Assembly (NCBI RefSeq): GCF_008831285.2
Contig: NC_045147.1
Location: 5,248,334 to 5,312,333, forward strand
Length of the DNA: 64,000 nt
Source of the DNA: Nymphaea colorata
Taxonomy: Eukaryota; Streptophyta; Magnoliopsida; Nymphaeales; Nymphaeaceae
Direction of reading: 5' to 3'
Shown one piece after another: positions 22,100 to 31,091 of the stretch. Within the stretch, counting starts at the first letter, position 1. Each line of letters opens with the position of its first letter. Below the pieces are notes generated by a model. The model worked only from the letters and a program-made list of their open reading frames with translations. It did no database searches and was not told the DNA's origin. A program made the position numbers and the translations under genes.

Positions 22100-25000
22100 A
22101 TGGCAGCTTCTTCATCTATAGACGTTATGGCGGATTGCCGTATGGGAGAGTGGATCATTGATAGTGGCGCTACTCACCACATGACCGGCGATCCTAAGGT
22201 CTTTCATGGGTATAAGCTTTCATCAGGAAAGGATCGTGTTTCCCTTGCCGATGGTTCATCTATCTCTGTGGCTGGAAAAGGGAGTCTCCCACTTTTGAAC
22301 AAGTTCTTAGTCCACAATGCTCTACATGTTCCTCATATTCCCTTGAATCTCTTGTCGGTTAGCAAGATCACGAAAGAGTTAAATTGCGAACTTATATTTT
22401 CCGCTGATCGCTGTGTTATGCAGGACTTGGTGACAGGGAAGAGGATTGGGATTGGCCTAGCTTCTGACGGGCTCTATCGTTTACCTATGTGTGCTGCTCA
22501 GGCTCTCATGACGGCAGTCAGCCAAGCCACGAAGAATAGAGAGGACTCCCTTCAGTTGCTTCTACGGTGGCATGAGCGCCTTGGACACTTGCCTTTTGGC
22601 CTTCTTAGACAGTTGTTTCCTGATATATGTTCCAGGTTAGATATGACTATGGTGTCTTGTGATGTCTGTCACCTGGCCAAACATGTTAGGGCTTCGTACC
22701 CATTGTCTAGCCATCGGTCTAATGAGGTATTTGCCATGATTCATTCTGATGTGTGGGGGCCTGCAGGGATTCCTTCTTGTCATGGTTTTCAATATTTTAT
22801 CACCTTTATAGATGATTATTCTCGTAACACTATTGTCTACTTGCTAAAAGACCGTAGTGAAGTTCCTACTGTCATAGAGACTTTCATTGCCTATGTGGAA
22901 ACTCAATATGGAGCATCTGTTAAGACATTTCGATCTGACAATGCTCGAGAGTATATGTGCCAGTCTGTTGATAGCTTCTTTCGAAAAAAGGGAATTGTTC
23001 ATGAGACTTCATGTAGTTATACCCCTCCTCAAAATGGAGTTGCTGAACGAAAAAATCGTCAGTTATTGAATATGACTCGGGCTCTTCTTTTTCAACGTCA
23101 TGTTCCAAAAAAGTATTGGGGGGATGCTGTGTTGACCAGTGCGTATCTTATAAACCGGTTGCCTAGTCGCGTGTTGAATGGGAAGACGCCTCACTCTCTG
23201 TTACCGGGGACTCGTGAACCTTTCTCTCTTCCACTCAGAGTTTTTGGTTGTGTTTGCTTTATTCACAACCATAGTCCTCACATTAAAAAGCTTGATCCAA
23301 GATCTATTAAGGGCATTTTTTTAGGGTATTCTCCCACTCAAAAAGGGTACAAGTGTCGAGACCCTTCCACTGGTCGGGCCTATGTTACCAAAGATGTCAC
23401 TTTCCTTGAACATGTTTCCTATTTTGGTGAGAATCCTCTTCAGGGGGAGTACTCTATGTCACGGGAAGAGTATTCTCCGAGTCAGGAAATTCAGTTTACA
23501 GATTTTTTGGACTACAGGCGTGACTCCGTTGGTCCATCTAGTGAGGTGCATGAACAAGAGAAAAATGGTCCATCTAGTGAGGTGCATGAACAGGAGAAAA
23601 ATGGAGAGTGTTCCACTGAGGCAGAAGAGAAGTGCAATCGTTTATTTGGGCAAGTTTACTCTAGGCGAAGAGTTTGTACAGATGAGATGACAGGTGGTGA
23701 GAATTCTACTCCCAATCCAATTAGTCCTTCCCTGGATGACCCAAGTCGTGCGCAGAAGCAACCTGTTGAAGAAGAGATTCAGACTGTTGCTGCTAGTGAA
23801 GAGCTTCCCATCGCCCTGCGAAAGGGTGTCAGGTCATGTACTCAACATCCTATTGGTAACTTTGTTTCATATTCTAGACTGAGCAAGGACTACAAATGCT
23901 TTGTATCTTCTCTTTCTTTGACTATGATTCCCAGGAATGTTGCTGAGGCTCAGAGTGATCCTAAGTGGACCTATGCTATGCAAGAAGAGATGGAAGCCTT
24001 GCGAAGAAACATGACATGGGAAGTTGTAAAGATTCCTGAGGCGGCTCACTTGGTTGGATCTAAGTGGGTCTACACCATCAAGTACAAACCAGATGGGAGT
24101 GTTGAAAGATACAAAGCTCGTCTTGTGGCCAAGGGGTTTAGTCAGAAATATGGGATTGATTATTTGGAGACCTTTGCTCCTGTTGCGAAGATGAAGACGG
24201 TCAGAGTCATTATCTCTTTAGCTGTGATGAAGGAGTGGAAGATGTACCAACTTGATGTCAAGAACGCTTTTCTCAATGGAGACCTTGAAGAGGAAGTATA
24301 TATGTGTATGCCTCCAGGATATGAGGAACCTGGAAAATGTTGCAAGCTAAGGAAGGCTTTATATGGGCTCAAGCAATCTCCTCGAGCATGGTTTGAACGA
24401 CTCAGACTTGTCATGAGACAATGTGGATACCATCAAGGGAATGGAGATCATACACTTTTTGTGAAGAGAAATAAGCAAAAGGTTACTATTCTGTTGGTAT
24501 ATGTTGATGATATGATTGTCACAGGTGATGATGAAGATGAAATAATGAAGTTAAAGAAACTGTTGGCGATCGAGTTTGATCTTAAGGACCTTGGTAAGTT
24601 GAAATACTTCCTTGGCATAGAAATTGCTAGGTCTGGGACTAGCCTTGTGCTAAATCAACGGAAGTACACTCTAGATTTGTTAAAGGAGACTGGGAAACTA
24701 GGGTGTAGACCAGCTTCTACTCCTCTAGATGCTGGCCATAAGCTAAGTCTGAGAGACGGGGAGCTACTCTGTGAAGAGGCAAAAAGAAGATATCAATGTC
24801 TTGTAGGGAAGTTAATTTACCTTACTCTCACTAGACCTGATATTACCTTTGCTGTGAATGTGATGAGCCAGTTCATGCATGCTCCCACGGATGCCCACTT
24901 GAAGGCTGTTGACAGGATCTTGTGCTACTTGAAGAGGAATCCTGGCAAAGGTCTCTTATATGTCAAGCAAGACACTCTTGGAATTGAAGGTTATTCAGAT

Positions 25001-25474
25001 GCAGACTGGGCAGGCTGTATTGACACTAGGAGGTCCACCTCTGGCTATTGTATTTATTTGGGAGGGAATCTCATAGTGTGGAGAAGTAAAAGGCAAGATG
25101 TTTGTTCGCGTTCCAGTGCTGAAGCAGAATACAGAGCTGTTGCTATGGGAGTTTCTGAGCTTTTGTGGCTGAAAGTATTGTTGACTGATATTGGTATAAA
25201 AGTTGAAGAACCAATGAAGATGTATTGCGATAACAAGTCTGCAATTAACTTGGCCAACAACCCTGTGCTTCATGACAGAACAAAGCATGTTGAGATTGAC
25301 CGACATTTCATTCGAGAGAGAATTGATGCTAAAGAACTTATACTTCCTTACATGAGATCTGAAGACCAAACGGCTGATGTTCTGACGAAGGCTTTATCTT
25401 CGACCTCATTTGAGAGAAATGTATCCAAGTTGGGCATGTTTGATATGTATGCCCAACTTGAGGGGGAGTGTTGA
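22100..25474 (+). CDS. Element A Pol polyprotein without Gag (1124 aa), intact
   Basis: The frame starts at the ATG of MAASSS, the same start as Gag in B and E. After six shared residues it jumps through IDVMADCRM directly to GEWIIDSGATHHMTG, so about 340 Gag residues including the zinc knuckle are gone. Protease (D21), the integrase zinc motif (WHERLGHLP .. CDVCHLAKH), the DDE core (HSDVWGP, RSDNAREYM, PPQNGVAERKN), RT (LLVYVDDMIVTG) and RNase H ([31 protein letters not shown]) are all present and uninterrupted. The integrase-RT linker has a 36-bp tandem duplication (23531-23602, GPSSEVHEQEKN twice). The stop codon lies in the 3' LTR. Movement would need Gag supplied by a relative such as B; that is inference. 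Confidence 0.95.
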   Translation: MAASSSIDVMADCRMGEWIIDSGATHHMTGDPKVFHGYKLSSGKDRVSLADGSSISVAGKGSLPLLNKFLVHNALHVPHIPLNLLSVSKITKELNCELIFSADRCVMQDLVTGKRIGIGLASDGLYRLPMCAAQALMTAVSQATKNREDSLQLLLRWHERLGHLPFGLLRQLFPDICSRLDMTMVSCDVCHLAKHVRASYPLSSHRSNEVFAMIHSDVWGPAGIPSCHGFQYFITFIDDYSRNTIVYLLKDRSEVPTVIETFIAYVETQYGASVKTFRSDNAREYMCQSVDSFFRKKGIVHETSCSYTPPQNGVAERKNRQLLNMTRALLFQRHVPKKYWGDAVLTSAYLINRLPSRVLNGKTPHSLLPGTREPFSLPLRVFGCVCFIHNHSPHIKKLDPRSIKGIFLGYSPTQKGYKCRDPSTGRAYVTKDVTFLEHVSYFGENPLQGEYSMSREEYSPSQEIQFTDFLDYRRDSVGPSSEVHEQEKNGPSSEVHEQEKNGECSTEAEEKCNRLFGQVYSRRRVCTDEMTGGENSTPNPISPSLDDPSRAQKQPVEEEIQTVAASEELPIALRKGVRSCTQHPIGNFVSYSRLSKDYKCFVSSLSLTMIPRNVAEAQSDPKWTYAMQEEMEALRRNMTWEVVKIPEAAHLVGSKWVYTIKYKPDGSVERYKARLVAKGFSQKYGIDYLETFAPVAKMKTVRVIISLAVMKEWKMYQLDVKNAFLNGDLEEEVYMCMPPGYEEPGKCCKLRKALYGLKQSPRAWFERLRLVMRQCGYHQGNGDHTLFVKRNKQKVTILLVYVDDMIVTGDDEDEIMKLKKLLAIEFDLKDLGKLKYFLGIEIARSGTSLVLNQRKYTLDLLKETGKLGCRPASTPLDAGHKLSLRDGELLCEEAKRRYQCLVGKLIYLTLTRPDITFAVNVMSQFMHAPTDAHLKAVDRILCYLKRNPGKGLLYVKQDTLGIEGYSDADWAGCIDTRRSTSGYCIYLGGNLIVWRSKRQDVCSRSSAEAEYRAVAMGVSELLWLKVLLTDIGIKVEEPMKMYCDNKSAINLANNPVLHDRTKHVEIDRHFIRERIDAKELILPYMRSEDQTADVLTKALSSTSFERNVSKLGMFDMYAQLEGEC
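25460..25468 (+). other. Element A polypurine tract
   Basis: GAGGGGGAG immediately before the 3' LTR. It also encodes the last residues of Pol (Glu-Gly-Glu). Confidence 0.9.
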
Positions 25475-25724
25475 AGTATGTTAGATGGGTCTCGGGACCG
25501 GGTCCGGATCCGTATCCGATCCAACTTGTAGCCCTTGTTGGGCATTATTTAAGTTGTGTAACCCTAATCCTTATGGTGTGAATGAAAGACAAAGGAGAGA
25601 GAGAGTCTGGCGGCTAGTGGGCACCGGCTCCTCCTCATTCGTGGTTTTTTTCCTCTTGTTGAGGGTTTTTCCACGTTACATCGTGATCGTTGTTTCTCTT
25701 CCTCTTCTTGTTCGTGTTTCTACA
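25469..25724 (+). repeat. Element A 3' LTR
   Basis: 256 bp, identical to the 5' LTR by eye. It is followed by TTCCT and then atttcag, the acceptor of the next MDN1 exon. Confidence 0.96.
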
Positions 25725-25736
25725 TTCCTATTTCAG

Positions 25737-25825
25737 ATGGATATTATGGATTTATTGGGATCAGATCTACCTGTTATGGTGAAACAGGAATTCAATTTGC
25801 TTGGTCTGATGGGATACTGCTCCAG
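25737..25825 (+). pseudogene. MDN1: MDN1 pseudogene exon 5 of 7, frameshifted
   Basis: Encodes MDIMDLLGSDLPV, then in another frame GIQFAWSDGILLQ. The exon is 89 bp where 90 is needed to keep phase, so one base is missing, probably in GTTATGG. The splice sites are intact. Confidence 0.87.
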
Positions 25826-25937
25826 GTTGAATTTTCTGATCAATGTTTGTTTTGCAATTATTTTGAGAGTAATTTTTCTTGCGTCTGAAAATTCTTTTAG
25901 GTTTATATTTTCTATTTCATGCTACTTGTAACCACAG

Positions 25938-26006
25938 GCTATAAAGAATGGATCTTGGGTTCTATTGGATGAGCTCAATTTGGCTCCTCAGTCTGTGCTT
26001 GAGGCA
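25938..26006 (+). pseudogene. MDN1: MDN1 pseudogene exon 6 of 7 (Walker B)
   Basis: Encodes AIKNGSWVLLDELNLAPQSV then LEA. The donor is either gtatcc after GCA, adding one Ala relative to the family, or a GC donor after GAG. Confidence 0.88.
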
Positions 26007-26093
26007 GTATCCTAACCTCAGCTGTTTTTCATTTTCCTCATTTGTATGTTTTTGGTTGTCCAATGGTAACTTATTGAGCCAATTTCTTTTCAG

Positions 26094-26143
26094 GGTTTAA
26101 ATGCAATATTAGATCACCGGGCTGAAGTTTATATTCCAGAACT
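26094..26143 (+). pseudogene. MDN1: MDN1 pseudogene exon 7 of 7, truncated
   Basis: Encodes GLNAILDHRAEVYIPEL, then TAG. Midasin homology stops abruptly here; family proteins continue with GCTFECPP. Confidence 0.85.
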
Positions 26144-26411
26144 ATAGGCTTAGTCTCAAATATAATAATAGTAATCACATTATAATCTCGGAATGGAAGT
26201 TATAGGCTTAAAAAATAGAGATAATGGCAAAAATCTCCGCCAGTAAAACATGATAAGGCAAAAGCAAGGCTCCCTGATGTGCCAGCGGCAGAGAAAGGGC
26301 TCTTAATGTTTCAACCATTAGACACAAGGCATGACATCCGACTCTCATTGGCTCCTCAATCTGAACCATGGGTCTTTCCTTGTAAAATCAGATGTGTTGT
26401 TATGTGCATAC
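26144..26411. other. Junction DNA after the MDN1 break
   Basis: An AT-rich stretch with no recognised coding or transposon sequence, lying between a plus-strand MDN1 fragment and a minus-strand PLD exon. Confidence 0.45.
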
Positions 26412-26513
26412 CTTGGAATCTCTGCAGCCTAGCAAACTTCTGTCATTTATATTAGCAGATCCAACCAGCATAGCACGATCATCAATAATCATAAGCTTGC
26501 TATGGACATAGAC
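26412..26513 (-). pseudogene. PLDZETA: Isolated exon of phospholipase D zeta (second HKD motif)
   Basis: The minus strand encodes [20 protein letters not shown] then [14 protein letters not shown], 34 codons bounded by ctgtcag and gtatgc, a canonical acceptor and donor. HSKLMIID is the HxKxxxxD catalytic motif, and the block [20 protein letters not shown] is typical of PX-PH-type plant PLD zeta. These enzymes hydrolyse phosphatidylcholine to phosphatidic acid. I could not find the neighbouring exons (a following exon should continue with EIGV). The single exon could be the edge of a decayed copy or a captured fragment. The exon itself shows no lesion. Confidence 0.75.
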
Positions 26514-26969
26514 CTGACAGTGGAAATTTCATTGCAACATCAGCTAATCATGACGGTATGATGCATAAGATATTGACGAAAATAAATCAAGTGAAAAAAG
26601 AAAATGTCACATTGGAGAAAAGTATTGATTTTCACATGAAAGAACAACCAATAATAAGAAAAATAAATTAGTCAAGGAAATGAAATGTTCTAAGTTGCTT
26701 AAGGGAATCTGTAGAAACCCAAGATTATGTTGAAGAAAATTGTAAAAATGATGGTGGAGCTTAGCCAAACTACAATTGCCTCTACTCATCATGCCAATGG
26801 TACTTTTGTTTTAGTATGCATTAATACTTATCTTGTCTCATTTGCTATAAGTATATGAATTATCAACCCTTCAACAATACATTGTATTTCAAATCCTTGC
26901 ACCTTAGAAAGTCAGAAAACGTCAGGCTGAAGGCAATCATTCTTGTTTCAAGTTCATCACCACCCTGAA
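26514..26969. other. Anonymous DNA
   Basis: AT-rich, no coding or transposon similarity seen. It could be intron of the PLD fragment. Confidence 0.4.
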
Positions 26970-27960
26970 ATTGTCTTTCGGATCCTCCATTAGTCTACTC
27001 TCACGGACAGGGTCTCTCACATGGCTCTCCTCCATCATCCTCTCTTGAGGTAAGTGTACCTGATTTCTCACCTCTGATTATCTCTTACTCTAGGATCTTC
27101 CTATTGCTTTGCGGAAGGGTAAACATCAATGCACCATTCATCCCATTTCATAGTTTGTGACATCTGAATATGTAAGTGACAGGTGCAACAATTAATTCAT
27201 GCTTTGTCTACTCATACTACTCTGACATGTCATCAGCAAGCATTACTAGACCCCAATTGGCGCCAGGCTATGGAAGAGGAAATACATACTTTACAGGAAC
27301 GCCACATGTGGGACCTTGTTGCTCTTCCTTCCAGTTGTGATATCATTGGATCCAAATGGGTATTCACTATCAAATACCATGCAGATGATTGAACGCTGGT
27401 CGCAAAAGGATATACTCAGACCTATGGTATTGATTTCTTTGACACCTTCTTACCAATGGCTCGGTTAGGTACCATTCGCCTCTTGATTTCTCTTGCAGTT
27501 CACTATGACTGGCAGATGCATCAATTGGATATCAAAAATGCATTCTTGTATGGCGATCTTGAGGAGACAGTTTATATGCAACAACCACCTGGCTTCGAGG
27601 TTCAGCGGGAGTGTGGGAAGGTGCGCAAATTGCGGGAGGCCATATATGGACTGAAACAAAGATGTGTGGTTTCATAAACTATTTGATATTGTCTCACATA
27701 GTGGATTCCAGAGGTCACCTTTTGATCATTCAGTGTTTGTTAAGAAGGGAAAGTTGGGTATGGTTATCTTGGCAGTATATGTTGATGATATTATATTGAC
27801 CGGCAACTATAAACAAGGTATATCTAAGACCAAAGAATTTCTTCAAAAGTACTGTCACAAAGATCTTGGACACTTGAGGTTTTTTCTTGGAATAGAAGTG
27901 GCTCGTGGTAGAGCATTTGTACACATTGCAATGGTAGAGCAATCTAACAAGGAAGAGTGT
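26970..27960 (+). pseudogene. Copia fragment K (end of linker and RT)
   Basis: A degenerate family 2 copia pol fragment. It starts in the integrase-RT linker (PLVYSRTGS), then DLPIALRKGKHQC, HQQALLDPNWRQAM, GSKWVFTIKY, LDIKNAFLYGDLEETVYMQQ, IYGLKQ, ILAVYVDDIILTG and DLGHLRFFLGIEVA. In-frame stops and frameshifts occur near 27390, 27455, 27660 and 27870. The RT active site YVDD survives. RNase H, both LTRs and gag are missing. Repeat M2 begins right at its broken end. Confidence 0.85.
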
Positions 27961-27964
27961 ATTC

Positions 27965-28920
27965 CAAGGAGAGTTGTTCGGCACACATGAGCCCAATGCT
28001 TCAAGTGCAACACAATGATGTCCTCGGGCCTCGCACCACTTGCGCTCCAAGCAGACAAGACTAGTGGTGAGGGCAGGATAGATCCCAAAAATATTGCATT
28101 AACTGACCTCAACTCAATTAATTTTTCTTAAATTTCAATATGAAAACACATTCACTTTAGGATTGACTAGTACATAGGGTTGGTTTGCTACGTGAGTATA
28201 ACCAAACTCCAATCTGCCTTCATAAGAATTTTGTACAATCAATCAATAATCTTGGCTAGCCAAACCACACTTCATAGGTACCTCTACCCATTTAGTCCAT
28301 TCAAGCACATCATTTAAGAAACCACAATGTAAACAAAATCTCATGACAGTCAATCAACATCAAAACATAGTTGAATCACAAAGAGTAGTCTCGATATGTA
28401 GTTGGTTCATAACTGTCTTAAATAGTTATCATGCTATGATGCTCACTAATGCACGATCGGGGATGAAGAGGTACTCAACTCAACATCCCGCCTAAGTTGC
28501 CTGAAGTAGTTATGATTCTAGAATGCTTATGTCATTGTTTAATAATTAAAGGCAAATAACAAGTCTCACACATTTATTCATTTGTGAAGAAGCCTACCAA
28601 TTCACACATCATTCAAACAAGAACAAATTCGTAGGATCCAATGAACATAATATCTCACACTTCAGAATGCAAAAAACAATTCATGTTTGGCAGGCGAAAG
28701 TTTGTTTGGAATGTTGTCATACCTATCATGCACTTCCTCAATTACAAAAATCACCTCGAGCACTAATCCTATTGCTGAAGGTTTGCTTGATGCTCATGGT
28801 CCACCTACAAAAAATCAAAACAATAAGTTCTCTAAACACTTCACTCTAAAAATTTATTTAGATAGGAAATATGACTATCAAGTCAAAGGTTGTTGACTAC
28901 AAAAATTGTCGAGAGCTTCA
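27965..28920. repeat. Dispersed long repeat M2 (inverse of part of M1)
   Basis: The reverse complement of 50340-51180 matches here in several blocks. The best block is 28015-28075 (CTCGGGCCTCGCACCACTTG and following) against the complement of 51085-51145. Blocks at 28385-28500 and 28690-28830 also match. The conserved words show that M1 and M2 are old copies of one family in opposite orientation. No protein is encoded. A long LTR of a Ty3-type element or another large non-coding repeat would fit. Confidence 0.6.
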
Positions 28921-29879
28921 ATATGCCTTTATGAAATTTCTTCAATTTTTTCCACACTTACGAGGACATGGCAAATTGATGTAAACTCCAAGTCTCTCTT
29001 TTAGCCCATCAGTTGCATGCTTCTCAAACTCACCTTTTAGTTGAGGCCCGAAAGGAATTCATAGGTGTCGTTTCTGACTCGATGGTTCACACTATGTTAC
29101 CAGTAATTATGAGTTTCCATGTAGCAAATATACACATGTATACATATATGTTCATTACTTCATAGGGTCCCTTTTGCCTAACAGGCACACGTTCATAAGA
29201 GTCTTCATCCACTTAACATCAAACATAATCTACCCTAATTTCTATTGATCGCAAGTGCACCCTCACATTTTTAATAACCATTCGTTCTACTACTAGCAAG
29301 TCCCAAGTGACTACAAAACCACTAAATTGAGGTTGCTAGGTATAAATATGCATCAATTATACTACTGTGTACCAAACCAAATAGTTAGACACCCAATCTA
29401 GATTGCTAACCCCTTGTTGAAGCATCACCATTACAATTATGTTTCTCCATTAACCATCTGATGACAACACAACCTCAATTCACTAACAAGAGCATAAAGT
29501 CAATCTAGTCCCCAAGAAAAGAACATCTCTCTCATACACTAGAGTATTCAGTAATAACAGTTTATGTTCACTTCCTAATGAATTGTAAGTTCTATATACA
29601 TCGAGCAGTAAGTTTAACAAGCATGTCAATGCTAGTTCTCTTCCCAAATCAAAGAATATAGGACACATTTTCAATAGGACACATTTTCAATAAGAATCTT
29701 GAGTTCAAGAATTGCTTGTCAAAGTGCATGTAATAGTCACAAATGAAGAGTCTTTTCCCTCATCATGAAAGGGAATGATTGATTGATACTATTTACAGTA
29801 TTTGTACAAGGACAAAGAGAAGTAGGCTGTGACATATAGCCAACAGTAATTTTAATTCCACATGATTAACATGAAGAAG
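28921..29879. other. Anonymous AT-rich DNA
   Basis: No gene or transposon protein seen. A 15-bp tandem doubling (AGGACACATTTTCAAT) lies near 29658-29690. Confidence 0.4.
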
Positions 29880-30700
29880 GTTGAGAGTATGCGGTGTCAT
29901 GGTGGATCTCGATATATCAGTGTGGTTGGTTGCCTTTTGACACAATCGAATGCACTTATAATTTGAATGTCAGCCTCTCAAATCACCATTTTAGAGGAAT
30001 TTGTTGAATGTCACTATTCTAGAATTACTAACAGTGCATTATAAGAAATATATAAGCAATCTATGGTTTTATATTTGCAAACTAACTCTGCAAGTGAATG
30101 TTATTGGATTCTACTGAAGTAGCATTTGACTTACTTGAAGATAACCTTTTTCCATGTGTAGGATTAACAATGTGATTGCTTTTTTATGCAAACCAAGCAT
30201 GACATGGATGCTGGATATGGCAAAGGCTCGAATGTCAGCCAAATCCCCATTTTAGAGGAATTTCGTTGGATGTAGCCACAGTAGAACTGTTAAAGTTTCA
30301 TATGAGAAATACATAAACACTTTACAGCTTTATATTTACACACTGATTACAAATCCAAGTTTGTGAATTCCTGTGAAGTGGACTTTAACTTATTCAGGGT
30401 TAACCTTCCTATCCATTGACCATTCAGTTGAATGCATTGAGATATTGTGAAGGATAAGGGGCTTGAGTCACTGACCTTTCCAATAGACACATGGTGTGGA
30501 TAGGTTGATATTGGTTCCCATATATAGGTTACTAGTGACATTGCTCTTTAATGTGAACCAGCACGACATAGATGACAAATCATGCTTATGCCTAAGGGCT
30601 TGAGGGCCAGCCTCCCAAATTCCCATCTTAGAGGAATTTTGTTGGACGTCTCCATCTTAGAACCGGTAATAGTTTACTGGAAGAAGCATAAGCTGAAAAT
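29880..30700. repeat. Array of diverged repeats of about 270-380 bp
   Basis: A unit recurs in order. It has CCATTTTAGAGGAATTT (29990, 30250, 30625), then AGAA.T..TAACAG or similar, then AAATACATAAAC/AAATATATAAGC, then TTTATATTT. Later come GTGAAGGATAAGGGGCTTGAGT and GGTAGATCTCGAT-type words. The copies are strongly diverged. A fourth copy lies at 32740-33130. Confidence 0.6.
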
Positions 30701-31046
30701 ATCAGAAAATCTGGAGAAAGATCAGCAAACATTTTAGAAAACAAAAATTCCTAAACATTAGGAAAAAATAACAAAAAAATTTGCAAAAGAATATAAAAAA
30801 TAACTTTATATGATGACAAAAATGAGGTTTTAGTAATGACAGTAATGAAAAATATATGGAAAACGAGAAAAAAAACGTGAAAATTTCATGTTGGAATTTT
30901 TTTAATAAAAACCGACAGGTTCTTTTCGTTTTCATTATTTTTGACGTTTCTGTTCGGTATTTTTCAAAAATCACAGGTTTTCCTTGACTAATTTTGAAAG
31001 AAGTAGAAACATAAAAGAAAAACAAATTATTTTTGCTCTCTCTCTC

Positions 31047-31091
<45 letters not shown>

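Larger units (their letters stand above)
21008..25724 (+). mobile_element. Copia element A, gag-less with identical LTRs
   Basis: A is a 4717-bp family 1 element. The LTRs at 21008-21263 and 25469-25724 are 256 bp each and I find no difference between them. The target duplication TTCCT flanks it (21003-21007 and 25725-25729). It has the standard primer-binding site and polypurine tract and an intact pol frame, but the whole gag is absent, and the leader contains a long CCG-type repeat. It lies in an intron of the MDN1 pseudogene in the same orientation, only 12 bp from the next exon's first base. Confidence 0.96.
18104..26143 (+). pseudogene. MDN1: Midasin (MDN1) AAA-ATPase, partial pseudogene of seven exons
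   Basis: Seven exons in order encode one AAA module of midasin, the huge dynein-like ATPase that removes assembly factors from pre-60S ribosomes in the nucleus. Exons: 18104-18177, 18264-18411, 20167-20265, 20577-20677, 25737-25825, 25938-26006, 26094-26143. Recognisable family motifs are YGWG, FGIDPF, LLAPTTARNALRVLRAMQLP, Walker A EGSPGVGKTS, HNIVRINLSE, MDLLGSDLP, FAWSDGILLQ, Walker B WVLLDELNLAPQSVLE and LNAILDHRAEVYIPEL. Against function: the acceptor before 20167 reads GG instead of AG; exon 25737-25825 is one base short, so the frame shifts after SDLPV; the last exon hits TAG right after IPEL, where homology ends; and both ends of the gene are absent. Copia A occupies the fourth intron. 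Confidence 0.85.

Noticed and set aside
25485-25931. 148-codon frame covering the 3' LTR of A and MDN1 exon 5
   Set aside because: LTR translation that by chance runs into the frameshifted MDN1 exon; it is not a fusion gene.
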